A stretch of 55,702 nt of DNA from UBA2882 sp051877575 (GTDB lineage: Bacteria > Bacillota > Clostridia > Lachnospirales > Lachnospiraceae): assembly GCA_051877575.1 (NCBI GenBank), contig JBJEJA010000019.1:1-55702 (forward strand), read 5' to 3'. The notes under the pieces were generated by a model that made no database searches, was not told the origin of the DNA, and saw only the letters and a list, made by a program, of their open reading frames with translations. The translations under genes and the position numbers were made by a program. Positions 49,172 through 55,702 of the stretch are shown piece after piece; the stretch's first letter is position 1, and every line of letters begins with the position of its first letter.

Positions 49172-50563
49172 ATGAAGGTACTGGATTTATTACGGCTGAG
49201 TACCGGCAACCTTTTTAAGAGGAAACTGCGGACGATACTGACGGTGCTCGGCGTTACAATCGGTGTGGCATCTATTGTGGTCATGGTATCGCTCGGATTG
49301 GGACTCAGTCGCAGCCTTACGGAAGAAATGGCATCTTATGGCAGTCTGACCAGTGTGACTGTCAGGGATTCTTCCGACGGCATGTATTACTATATGGGAG
49401 ACAGCGGATCGTCAAGCAGCGATACCAATGAGGTAAAGCATTTAAATGATGATGCCATTGCGGAATTAATGCAGCTGCCCAATGTGGAACAGGTTGTTCC
49501 CATGCTGGAAATGAATGTACTGATGAAGTGCGGTGCCTATGAGTCTTACATCACGTTGACCGGTGTGCCGGACGGGTATCTGGAGAGTCAGGGGGTAGCA
49601 CTTGAGCAGGGGACATATCCGACAGGCGGGAATGGCCAGATGCAGGTCTTGTACGGAAATCAGGTGCTTTGCCAGCTGTACAATCCCAAAACATACAGCG
49701 GTTACTGGTATGACGGCGTGATGGCGGATGTGGATCTGATGGAGGATACCGTGTTTTTCATTTTGGACCAGGATGCCTATTGGAATTACCAGAGCGGAGG
49801 AACCGCGGAAGACGGTTCTCCGGCAAAAATGCCGAAAAAGCATATGTTTGAAGCCAGCGGCATCGTTGCAGGCGGTCCCGAAAATTATAATTCCTACAGC
49901 TATAATGTGTATTGCAATATTGATGATCTGATGGCAATTGTGAAAAAGGAATTTAAGAACAAGACGATCCCGGGACAGCCTACCACGAGCAGCGGCAAAC
50001 CTTATAAGGAAATCTTTTACAATACGCTGATTGTATATACCGACTCCATGGATCATGTAACGGAGCTGCAGAGCACCATCAACGGAATGGGCTACAGTGC
50101 CTACAGTGATGCGGAATGGATCCAGCAGGAACAGAAAACCATGGGTTATATCCAGCTGGTATTGGGTGGAATCGGTGCGATTTCCCTGATTGTGGCGGCA
50201 ATCGGGATTACCAATACCATGATGATGTCCATATATGAGAGAACAAAAGAAATCGGTATTATGAAGGTGTTGGGCTGCGATATGCGTAATATTCAGGGTA
50301 TGTTTTTGATCGAGGCCGGCTGCATCGGTTTTATCGGCGGTGTGGCGGGATTGACAATCAGCTATATCCTGTCCGGAGTCATCAATATGGTGGCAAACTC
50401 TATGGGTGACAGCATGGGATTGAGCGGAGGAATTTCCTATATTCCCCTGTGGCTGGCAGTATTGTCTCTGATTTTTGCGGTTCTGGTCGGCATGCTGGCA
50501 GGGTTCTTCCCGTCGCTGCGTGCTATGAAGCTGAGCCCGCTGGCAGCCATCAGAAATGAGTAA
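49172..50563 (+). CDS. MacB/FtsX-type ABC transporter permease
   Basis: A 463-residue permease. One N-terminal membrane helix (RKLRTILTVLGVTIGVASIV) is followed by a large extracellular domain (about 45-325, MacB periplasmic core-like) and three C-terminal helices with the FtsX signature SIYERTKEIGIMKVLGCDMR. The last cytoplasmic segment is PSLRAMKLSPLAAIRNE. It completes the trio begun at 46930. The likely task is mechanotransmission or export of a peptide, lipid or cell-wall signal. The substrate is unknown. A terminator follows. Confidence 0.9.
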   Translation: MKVLDLLRLSTGNLFKRKLRTILTVLGVTIGVASIVVMVSLGLGLSRSLTEEMASYGSLTSVTVRDSSDGMYYYMGDSGSSSSDTNEVKHLNDDAIAELMQLPNVEQVVPMLEMNVLMKCGAYESYITLTGVPDGYLESQGVALEQGTYPTGGNGQMQVLYGNQVLCQLYNPKTYSGYWYDGVMADVDLMEDTVFFILDQDAYWNYQSGGTAEDGSPAKMPKKHMFEASGIVAGGPENYNSYSYNVYCNIDDLMAIVKKEFKNKTIPGQPTTSSGKPYKEIFYNTLIVYTDSMDHVTELQSTINGMGYSAYSDAEWIQQEQKTMGYIQLVLGGIGAISLIVAAIGITNTMMMSIYERTKEIGIMKVLGCDMRNIQGMFLIEAGCIGFIGGVAGLTISYILSGVINMVANSMGDSMGLSGGISYIPLWLAVLSLIFAVLVGMLAGFFPSLRAMKLSPLAAIRNE

Positions 50564-50588
50564 TGAAACATAGGCGGCATACATAATG

Positions 50589-50646
50589 TGCAAGAAACTC
50601 TTCGAAAATTTGTACAAATTAGAGCGAGAGTTTCTTGCATTTTTTA
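50589..50646 (+). terminator. Terminator of the ABC operon
   Basis: TGCAAGAAACTCT pairs perfectly with AGAGTTTCTTGCA, then a T-run. The loop itself contains the perfect 14-bp palindrome AATTTGTACAAATT (50607-50620). Confidence 0.88.
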
Positions 50647-50666
50647 TGGAACAATTTTGACGAGTA

Positions 50667-50675
50667 TGCTATAAT
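50667..50675 (+). promoter_or_regulatory. Extended -10 promoter of the SHOCT coiled-coil gene
   Basis: TG-C-TATAAT at 50667-50675 with no good -35. The leader is about 80 nt and contains GC-rich short palindromes (GTGCGTGCAC, then GCC-ATTTTGT-GGC). Confidence 0.5.
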
Positions 50676-50764
50676 ATTTCGTAGAAGTGCGTGCACACAA
50701 TGCCATTTTGTGGCAGAGATGCGATTGGGGCATTCAAAAATATAGGTTATAGGGGCGAGAGAAT

Positions 50765-52381
50765 ATGCAGGATCATGGAATGGACGCAGCAAGAAAAGCG
50801 GCAGAAGAGGCAGCAAGAAAAGCGGCAGCAGCGGCTGCAATGAAAGCGGCAGCGGAGGCAGGCGGCGATGAGGCGGCGCAAAGACAGGCAAGGCTGGCAA
50901 GGGAGGCCTTGGCAAAGGCAAAGCAGCAGGAGCAGAAGCCGGAAGAGAAAAAAGATGAAAAACCGGCGGAAAATGCAGAGGTAAAGGGCTCGGAAGTAAG
51001 TTCGGCAGAAGATGCAAAGCGTCAGTCTGCGGGAATTGCGGCAAAGAAGAGAGCTGTGGAAGTATCTGCCAGGATTGCGGAAGAGGTTGCAAAGCAGGCA
51101 GCACATGAAGCGGTGGAGAAGGGCTCGACAGAGAAGGACGCTGCACGTAAAGTCATGGAAGAAGAGACGGTAAGAAAAGCAATTACGGAGCCGACCAAAA
51201 AGAAGGCGGAGGAAATTGCAAAACGCGTTGCCGATGAGAATAATGTAAAGGTTATGGAAACTGCCAAAAAGTTTGATGAGGCGGTCAAAAAGGCAAAGGA
51301 GGAAGCCAAGGCAAAGGCTGAAGAAGAGGCAAAGGCCAAGGTTGACGAAATCGTCAACAAGACAAGAAGCGAGGCGGATAGCGCTGCGGCGGATGTTGTC
51401 GCCAAAGCAGAAGCGGAAGCCAAGAAGAAAATGGAAGAAATCGTAAAGAAGGCTGAGGAAGAGGCCAAAGCAGCGATTGAGGAGGCCAAAAAGAAGGCAC
51501 AGGCTGAAGCCGACGCCAAGGTTGAGGCTGCAAGGGCAAAGGCTGAGGAAGAGGCAAAGGCCAATGTAGCAGATAAATCCAAAGCGGCAGAAGAGGTTGC
51601 AAAGCTGAAAGCATCCGAAGAAACCAGAAAAGTAGAGACGGAAGCCGCAAAACAGGTAGAAGTGATTGTCCGTAAGGAAGTCATTTCCGTGGCTTCGGAA
51701 TCTGCGGCAGAAGCTGTAAAACAGATTGAAGCGGATAAAGCAAGAAAACTGGAAGAAGAAAGAGAACGTCAGGCAGCTGAGGCCGAGCGTCTGCGAAAAG
51801 AGGCGGAAGAGAAGGCAAGGCTGGAAGCTGAGGCGGAAGCAAGAAGGATTGAAGAAGAGCGTCTGAAGAAAGAGGCTGAAGCAAAAGCAAAAGCGGAAGC
51901 GGCAGAAAAGGCAAGAAGAGCAGCGGAAGAGCTGGCTTACAGAAAGATTCAGGAAGAAGAGCGCAAGAAAGCGGCGGCAACCGGTCAGACAGCGGCTCCG
52001 CTGCCGGATTTGAAACCGTCAGCAGGTGCAGCGGCGGCAGTGGCAAATCAGACACAGACAACGGCTCCCCAGCCGGCAATGTCCGCAACACAGGCAGCAG
52101 CGGCAGCGGCGGCAGCAGCGGTAGCAAAGGCACAGTCGACAACGGCGGCGGGTCAGACTTCTACGGCGGCGGGTCAGACTTCCACGGCAGCAGGTCAGAC
52201 TTCCACGGCGGCAGGAAAGACATCTGCCACATCTGCAACGGTTCCGTCGGGAGGAAAGCTTTCCTTTGCGGAATTTGAAAACGCAGCGAAGAAATTGAAG
52301 TTATTGCTGGATAACGGAATTATTTCTCAGGAAGAGTTTGATGCGGAGAAAAAGAAATTGGTCGCAAATATGGAAATATAG
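50765..52381 (+). CDS. Ala/Lys/Glu-rich coiled-coil protein with C-terminal SHOCT domain
   Basis: A 538-residue protein with no signal peptide or membrane segment. Residues about 5-400 are one long charged coiled coil built from AKAEEEAKAK-type heptads. A low-complexity Ala/Gln/Thr linker (about 405-490) follows. The end is a SHOCT domain (LKLLLDNGIISQEEFDAEKK), a short helical pair often at termini of oligomeric or membrane-associated proteins. It resembles TolA-like spacers in composition only. Composition makes homology calls unreliable. It may be a cytoplasmic filament or scaffold. Function unknown. Confidence 0.8.
   Translation: MQDHGMDAARKAAEEAARKAAAAAAMKAAAEAGGDEAAQRQARLAREALAKAKQQEQKPEEKKDEKPAENAEVKGSEVSSAEDAKRQSAGIAAKKRAVEVSARIAEEVAKQAAHEAVEKGSTEKDAARKVMEEETVRKAITEPTKKKAEEIAKRVADENNVKVMETAKKFDEAVKKAKEEAKAKAEEEAKAKVDEIVNKTRSEADSAAADVVAKAEAEAKKKMEEIVKKAEEEAKAAIEEAKKKAQAEADAKVEAARAKAEEEAKANVADKSKAAEEVAKLKASEETRKVETEAAKQVEVIVRKEVISVASESAAEAVKQIEADKARKLEEERERQAAEAERLRKEAEEKARLEAEAEARRIEEERLKKEAEAKAKAEAAEKARRAAEELAYRKIQEEERKKAAATGQTAAPLPDLKPSAGAAAAVANQTQTTAPQPAMSATQAAAAAAAAAVAKAQSTTAAGQTSTAAGQTSTAAGQTSTAAGKTSATSATVPSGGKLSFAEFENAAKKLKLLLDNGIISQEEFDAEKKKLVANMEI
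52142..52225 (+). repeat. Four 21-bp in-frame tandem repeats (STAAGQT unit)
   Basis: Units at 52142, 52163, 52184 and 52205. The first three are nearly identical (2-3 changes) and the fourth is degenerate. They encode TAAGQTS in the linker before the SHOCT domain, a likely site of copy-number variation. Confidence 0.9.
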
Positions 52382-52407
52382 TTTTATGAAGACTCATGTG
52401 AATGAAA

Positions 52408-52440
52408 AGAAGATGTTGCAAAATGCAGCATCTTCTTTTT
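52408..52440. terminator. Bidirectional terminator
   Basis: AGAAGATGTTGCA pairs with TGCAGCATCTTCT (one G-U pair) around AAA, with T and A runs on either side. It separates the convergent SHOCT and LytTR genes. Confidence 0.87.
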
Positions 52441-52446
52441 GGTATC

Positions 52447-53199
52447 TTAGTAAGTATTGTTATCCATATTTGCCTGATATTTGTTGAATGCAGCGATAAA
52501 TTCCTTTTGTCTGGATCTGGAAATGGTCAGTATGTTTCCGTCCGTCAACTGCAGTTCCGTCTTGCTGCATTTCGTAATATATCTCAGGTTTACTATGTAG
52601 CTGTTGTGAGCGTAGACAAAATCGTAATCACAGAGTCTGTGATAAATGTCCGGCAATCTCATTCTTATAAACATTTCTCCCGATATGTGAAAAATTGAAG
52701 AATCCGGAGACAAGTGGATGGTACATCCTCTCTTGGTTATGGAAATATACAGGATATCTTTCGGTGATAATTTGTATACAGTTTTTTCGCAGCTTCCCCA
52801 GAGTGTAGGAATTTCCTTGATATGACATAAATGTGCCCAAATTTCCCTTAATTCATTTTTTATCTGTATGTCCGTGTAATGTTTTACCAGATAGCGGTAG
52901 GGCGCAACCTTTAATAATTTTGGCTCGGGAAATTGGATTTCCGAGCAAAATATTAAAATTGTGGAATGATATCTTTCGCGAAATTTTTGGGCTATGGTGT
53001 ATCCGTCCATTTCAGGCATTTGAACATTTAGAAACAAAATATCAGGTTCGATTTGCCGATATAAGCTGCTAAGGAATTTGGTGACATTATAATATTCCAG
53101 GAATTTGATTTCTGTATCGGCGGGAATGATGGCCTTGATGTTTCCCTTCAGATAAGAAATGTAATTTCGGTCATTATCGCAAAAAGCAATCCTAAGCAC
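52447..53199 (-). CDS. LytTR-family response regulator with non-canonical receiver
   Basis: A 250-residue protein. Residues 1-120 are a receiver domain: FCDND acidic pocket, then DILFLNVQMPEMDG with Asn58 where the phospho-accepting Asp should be, and the conserved Lys at 106 (YLVKHY). Residues about 135-245 are a LytTR DNA-binding domain (KLSPKDILYISITKRGCTIH, YAHNSYIVNLRYIT). Translation starts at GTG, with AAGGAGAG 8 nt upstream. There is no histidine kinase nearby. It probably works without phosphorylation or by another signal. The regulon is unknown. Confidence 0.88.
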   Translation of the reverse strand: MLRIAFCDNDRNYISYLKGNIKAIIPADTEIKFLEYYNVTKFLSSLYRQIEPDILFLNVQMPEMDGYTIAQKFRERYHSTILIFCSEIQFPEPKLLKVAPYRYLVKHYTDIQIKNELREIWAHLCHIKEIPTLWGSCEKTVYKLSPKDILYISITKRGCTIHLSPDSSIFHISGEMFIRMRLPDIYHRLCDYDFVYAHNSYIVNLRYITKCSKTELQLTDGNILTISRSRQKEFIAAFNKYQANMDNNTY

Positions 53200-53323
53200 C
53201 TAAATCACTCTCCTTTTTATCTGTTCTATTTTATATACAAAAAAACAGAAACTATAGTTGGGAGAATGAATTAGATAATTTTTGAATTAAATACTTTTGC
53301 TTTTTTAAGGGGAAAATAATGAA

Positions 53324-53351
53324 AGCCCGAAGAACATCGGTTCACCGGGCT
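53324..53351 (-). terminator. Terminator of the tRNA-Pro gene
   Basis: AGCCCG/CGGGCT outer stem with GAAC/GTTC inner stem around ATCG. T-rich sequence follows on the minus strand. It lies 20 bp beyond the tRNA 3' end. Confidence 0.7.
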
Positions 53352-53370
53352 CGCAATATGCAAAATAAAA

Positions 53371-53444
<74 letters not shown>

Positions 53445-53456
53445 ACACTGAAAATG

Positions 53457-53485
53457 AGTATAGCATAAAGTTTTCGAATTGAAAA
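53457..53485 (-). promoter_or_regulatory. Predicted promoter of tRNA-Pro
   Basis: On the minus strand: TTTTCA (53485-53480), a 17-nt spacer and TATACT (53462-53457) with an extended TG, 12 bp before the mature 5' end. Confidence 0.6.
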
Positions 53486-53588
53486 CCCCTAAATTGAAAA
53501 AAGTTTCTAAAAAACGATTTTTTTAAGAATGAAGAAACATGTTCCAATACAGGAAAGCTGAAAGAGGAAAAGTAAAATAAAAAAGGAC

Positions 53589-53617
53589 TTGACATATAAT
53601 ACTATACGTCATATATT
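53589..53617 (+). promoter_or_regulatory. Predicted promoter of the padR operon
   Basis: Perfect TTGACA (53589-53594), a 17-nt spacer and TATATT (53612-53617), in an extremely AT-rich stretch. The leader is about 95 nt. Confidence 0.75.
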
Positions 53618-53627
53618 ATATATAAAA

Positions 53628-53658
53628 ATAATATTATACAATATATAATATTATACAA
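53628..53658 (+). repeat. Palindromic direct repeats downstream of the padR promoter
   Basis: ATAATATTATACAA occurs at 53628-53641 and again at 53645-53658, a 17-bp period. Its core ATAATATTAT is itself a perfect palindrome. Placed just after the predicted start of transcription, it is a plausible operator for autoregulation by the PadR protein. Confidence 0.6.
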
Positions 53659-53717
53659 ATTTATAATAAATTTCATGTATAAAGACGAAGTCATGACAGG
53701 TGTCGAAAGGAGAGCTT

Positions 53718-54044
53718 ATGGTTTTTAATACGGGTGCCGCTTTGCTGGATGCAATCGTCTTAGCTGTCGTGTCCCATGAGGATGTGGGAACCTATGGTTA
53801 TAAGATCACGCAAGAGGTCCGGCAGGTTATTGATCTGTCCGAATCTACCTTATATCCGGTTTTGCGAAGACTGCAGAAATATGGATTTTTGGATGTATAT
53901 GACAGAGAGTGCGGAGGAAGAAACAGGAGATATTACAGAATCACATCCTCCGGAATGGTGCAGTTGAATAATTACAAGAGGGATTGGAAAGAATACGCCG
54001 GAAAGATTACCGGTATTTTTGAGGGAGGAGCCTTATATGAGTAA
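53718..54044 (+). CDS. PadR-family transcriptional regulator
   Basis: A 108-residue winged-helix protein. The hallmark segments are LDAIVLAVVSHEDVGTYGYK, LSESTLYPVLRRLQKYGFLD and RRYYRITSSG, the PadR pattern. It belongs to the short group lacking a long C-terminal helix domain. AAAGGAG lies 6 nt before the ATG at 53718. Its end overlaps the next start by 8 nt. PadR genes are very often coupled to DUF1700 membrane proteins, as here, and usually autoregulate. Confidence 0.94.
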   Translation: MVFNTGAALLDAIVLAVVSHEDVGTYGYKITQEVRQVIDLSESTLYPVLRRLQKYGFLDVYDRECGGRNRRYYRITSSGMVQLNNYKRDWKEYAGKITGIFEGGALYE

Positions 54045-54711
54045 GATTGAGTTTTTGGAACGGTTGGAAAAGCTGCTTGCTGACGTTCCATATACAGAGC
54101 GTAGAGAGGCGTTAAACTATTATACGGAATATTTTGAAGATGCGGACAAAGATGAGGAAGAGGTAATCAGAACCCTTGGATCTCCGGAAGAGGTGGCGCA
54201 CAATATCCGGGAAGAGCTGGCAGGAAAGGAACTGGCGGAAAGCAGCGTATCGGAGTCCCGGAATGTTGAGGAAAACAACGATGACGGACAAAATACGGAA
54301 ACGGAAAAAAGTACGGAAAAAAAATCCAAGTTGGAAGGCTGGCAGATTGTATTGATTATTTTGGCGGTTGTTCTGACGGTTCCCGTCTGGGGCGGTGTTG
54401 TTACCGGAGCTTTGGGAGCCGTAGTAGGCGTGATTGCGGCAATTTTGGGTATTATCCTGGGGCTGGCTGTGGCAGCGGTCGGAATGTTTGTGGCAGCGAT
54501 CGTGATTTTTGTGATCAGCCTGACGAAAATACTGGTATCGCCTTTGGCATCCATTTTCTGTATCGGACTTTCAGTTTTCCTGATCGGGCTTGCAATGCTG
54601 TGTCTGATTGCAAGCTGGAAAATTGTTACGGTGCTGATTCCGGCTATATGGAAAGGGCTTACGTATATTTTTCATTCCGTTTTTCATAAAAAGGAAGGGG
54701 TGGCAGCATGA
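54037..54711 (+). CDS. DUF1700 (HAAS-type) membrane protein
   Basis: A 224-residue protein. The N-terminal helical domain (about 1-65) has FLERLEKLLADVPYTERREA, LNYYTEYFEDADKDEEE and VIRTLGSPEEVAHNI, the DUF1700/HAAS signature. An acidic linker is followed by four or so hydrophobic helices (LVLIILAVVL type) and a short basic tail. GGGAGGAG precedes the ATG at 54037. It overlaps padR upstream and the DUF4097 gene downstream (ATGA), so the three are tightly coupled. It is thought to be part of an envelope-stress module; the exact role is unknown. Confidence 0.9.
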   Translation: MSKIEFLERLEKLLADVPYTERREALNYYTEYFEDADKDEEEVIRTLGSPEEVAHNIREELAGKELAESSVSESRNVEENNDDGQNTETEKSTEKKSKLEGWQIVLIILAVVLTVPVWGGVVTGALGAVVGVIAAILGIILGLAVAAVGMFVAAIVIFVISLTKILVSPLASIFCIGLSVFLIGLAMLCLIASWKIVTVLIPAIWKGLTYIFHSVFHKKEGVAA

Positions 54712-55601
54712 AAAAATCAACGAAAATTTTTGTATTTGGCGGTTTGATCTGTCTGCTGGCAGGAACAATCATTATGCTGATTACGGGAGCAGTTGGGGGA
54801 GTGAATATAGCGCATACCCTGATAACGGATTACAGTTTCGGTAAGCTGCACCTGTCGGATGATATAGTGAACGGATTCGAGGATACGGATTTTACGGGAT
54901 TGGCAGGAACGAAAGCAATCAGTGTGTCGGAGAATGAGATTTCTGCGGTAAAAATAGCCATAAACGGCGGTGAGATCAGCATCCGGGAAGGAAGAAGCGA
55001 TCAGATCGAAATCTGTACGGACAGCTTGGGATTGGATTATGCGGTCGAAAACGGAACCCTCATTATAAAAGAAGAAAAAAACAGGGTGGTTTATCTTGAC
55101 GGGCAGGAGATCGTGGTCTATCTGCCGGAGGGCATGAGATTTGAAAATATTGAGATAGCCGTCGGCGGCGGTGAATTGGAAGCATATTCCCTGAATGCCG
55201 AAAAAATCACTTTGAAGGTAGGAGCCGGAGATGCGGATATAGAAAGCATGAATGCCGGTGATCTGGATATCAATGTGGGTGCGGGAAATATCACGGTGGA
55301 GAGGGGAAACATCACTGGAAGTACCAGAATCAACGTCGGTCTGGGGGAAGCTGATTTTTACGGAGCTGCCGGAGATGATGTGGACCTGAAATGCGGTATG
55401 GGAGAATTGAGTTTTTCTGCCGAAGGAATGAATTTTGGGGAATACAACTATGAGATGCGGTGCGGAGCCGGTAACATCTGTTTGAACGGTAACGATTATT
55501 CCGGTGTCGGCCTGACAAAGTATATAGACAACGGAAGTGAAAAAACAATCAACATAGATTGCGGCATGGGAGAAATTGATATCGATTTTTCGTTATTTTA
55601 A
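54708..55601 (+). CDS. DUF4097-family beta-helix-like surface protein
   Basis: A 297-residue protein. An N-terminal membrane helix (IFVFGGLICLLAGTIIMLIT) precedes a repetitive beta domain made of short strands with Gly/Asn turns (KITLKVGAGDADIESMNAGD, LDINVGAGNITVERGNITGS, RINVGLGEADFYG). This is the DUF4097 (DUF2807-like) right-handed pattern. The start overlaps the DUF1700 stop as ATGA. Together with PadR and DUF1700 it forms the common three-gene module, with this as the extracellular component. Confidence 0.9.
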   Translation: MKKSTKIFVFGGLICLLAGTIIMLITGAVGGVNIAHTLITDYSFGKLHLSDDIVNGFEDTDFTGLAGTKAISVSENEISAVKIAINGGEISIREGRSDQIEICTDSLGLDYAVENGTLIIKEEKNRVVYLDGQEIVVYLPEGMRFENIEIAVGGGELEAYSLNAEKITLKVGAGDADIESMNAGDLDINVGAGNITVERGNITGSTRINVGLGEADFYGAAGDDVDLKCGMGELSFSAEGMNFGEYNYEMRCGAGNICLNGNDYSGVGLTKYIDNGSEKTINIDCGMGEIDIDFSLF

Positions 55602-55649
55602 CAGGGAGATATACTTTTCTATTCTTTTAAATTCATAGAAATATATGGT

Positions 55650-55684
55650 ATCCGCAGGCAGTTTGTGATATACTGTTTGCGGAT
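55650..55684 (+). terminator. Probable terminator of the padR operon
   Basis: ATCCGCA and TGCGGAT pair with an inner CAGT/ACTG stem. Only a weak T-tract follows (TTCATTATATTT). The loop contains TG-A-TATACT, so a promoter for a gene beyond the window is an alternative reading. Confidence 0.5.
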
Positions 55685-55702
55685 TTCATTATATTTATAA
55701 AG

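Noticed and set aside
50619..51146. A 175-residue Pro/Leu-rich minus-strand frame
   Set aside because: Antisense of the Ala/Lys/Glu coiled-coil gene; its composition is a by-product of that gene's codons.
52142..52225. CRISPR-like repeats
   Set aside because: The units are contiguous, in frame and without spacers, so they are a protein repeat.

Overview
The window looks like a chromosomal segment of a Firmicute of class Clostridia, most likely family Lachnospiraceae. The basis is a moderate GC content, AGGAGG-type ribosome sites, genes mostly on the + strand, and a set typical of that family: GatCAB beside GlnRS, AddAB, GltBD, ThiT under a TPP riboswitch, a His-less HPr, DUF2225, DUF6062-like and DUF6106-like proteins, and a PadR/DUF1700/DUF4097 module. 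No rRNA, prophage, insertion sequence or CRISPR array is visible. One tRNA gene is present.

Layout. 1-4.5 kb: L-lactate dehydrogenase, then gatCAB. 4.5-7.6 kb: small accessory genes (DUF3892, a leaderless Cu/Zn-SOD-like protein, a one-pass membrane protein, an XRE regulator, a DUF6106-like membrane protein). 7.6-11.7 kb: guaB (IMP dehydrogenase) and a PocR-GAF-PAS-GGDEF-EAL c-di-GMP protein. 11.8-17.7 kb: a DUF2339 membrane protein with a Q-rich repeat, glnS, a DUF2225 zinc-ribbon protein and a MocR-type regulator. 17.7-21.9 kb: a membrane-anchored acidic protein, a TetR/flavoprotein pair, a DUF6062-like protein and a uracil permease. 22-29.2 kb: a decayed GAF-domain fragment running into addB-addA (recombination and repair). 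29.2-31.7 kb (minus strand): a family 2 glycosyltransferase, thiT with its TPP riboswitch, and signal peptidase I. 31.8-39.6 kb: a HAD-CPBP protease fusion, then gltB-gltD. 39.7-41.3 kb: an AT-rich methyltransferase gene and the HPr-like gene. 41.4-44.8 kb: a PD-(D/E)XK-XPD-like helicase and endonuclease IV, convergent. 44.8-45.6 kb: a long AT-rich intergenic region with DnaA-box-like sites and repeats. 45.6-52.4 kb: a GH13 amylase, a three-gene MacB-like ABC system with a CARDB-like extracellular protein, and a coiled-coil SHOCT protein. 52.4-55.7 kb: a LytTR regulator with an altered receiver, tRNA-Pro(AGG), and padR-DUF1700-DUF4097.

How the genes fit together. Three themes recur. Nitrogen and translation supply is covered by GatCAB, GlnRS, GltBD, GuaB and UraA. 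DNA repair is covered by AddAB, the XPD-like nuclease-helicase and endonuclease IV. Envelope sensing and export is covered by the MacB-like trio, LepB, the CPBP fusion, DUF1700/DUF4097 and LytTR. I did not find a clear-cut new defence or biosynthetic system. The most unusual items are the HAD-CPBP fusion, the Asn-for-Asp LytTR receiver, the A34 tRNA-Pro, the GAF gene relic used as addB leader, the thiT switch whose pairing logic can be read from the sequence, and the repeat-rich 793-bp intergenic region at 44777-45569.
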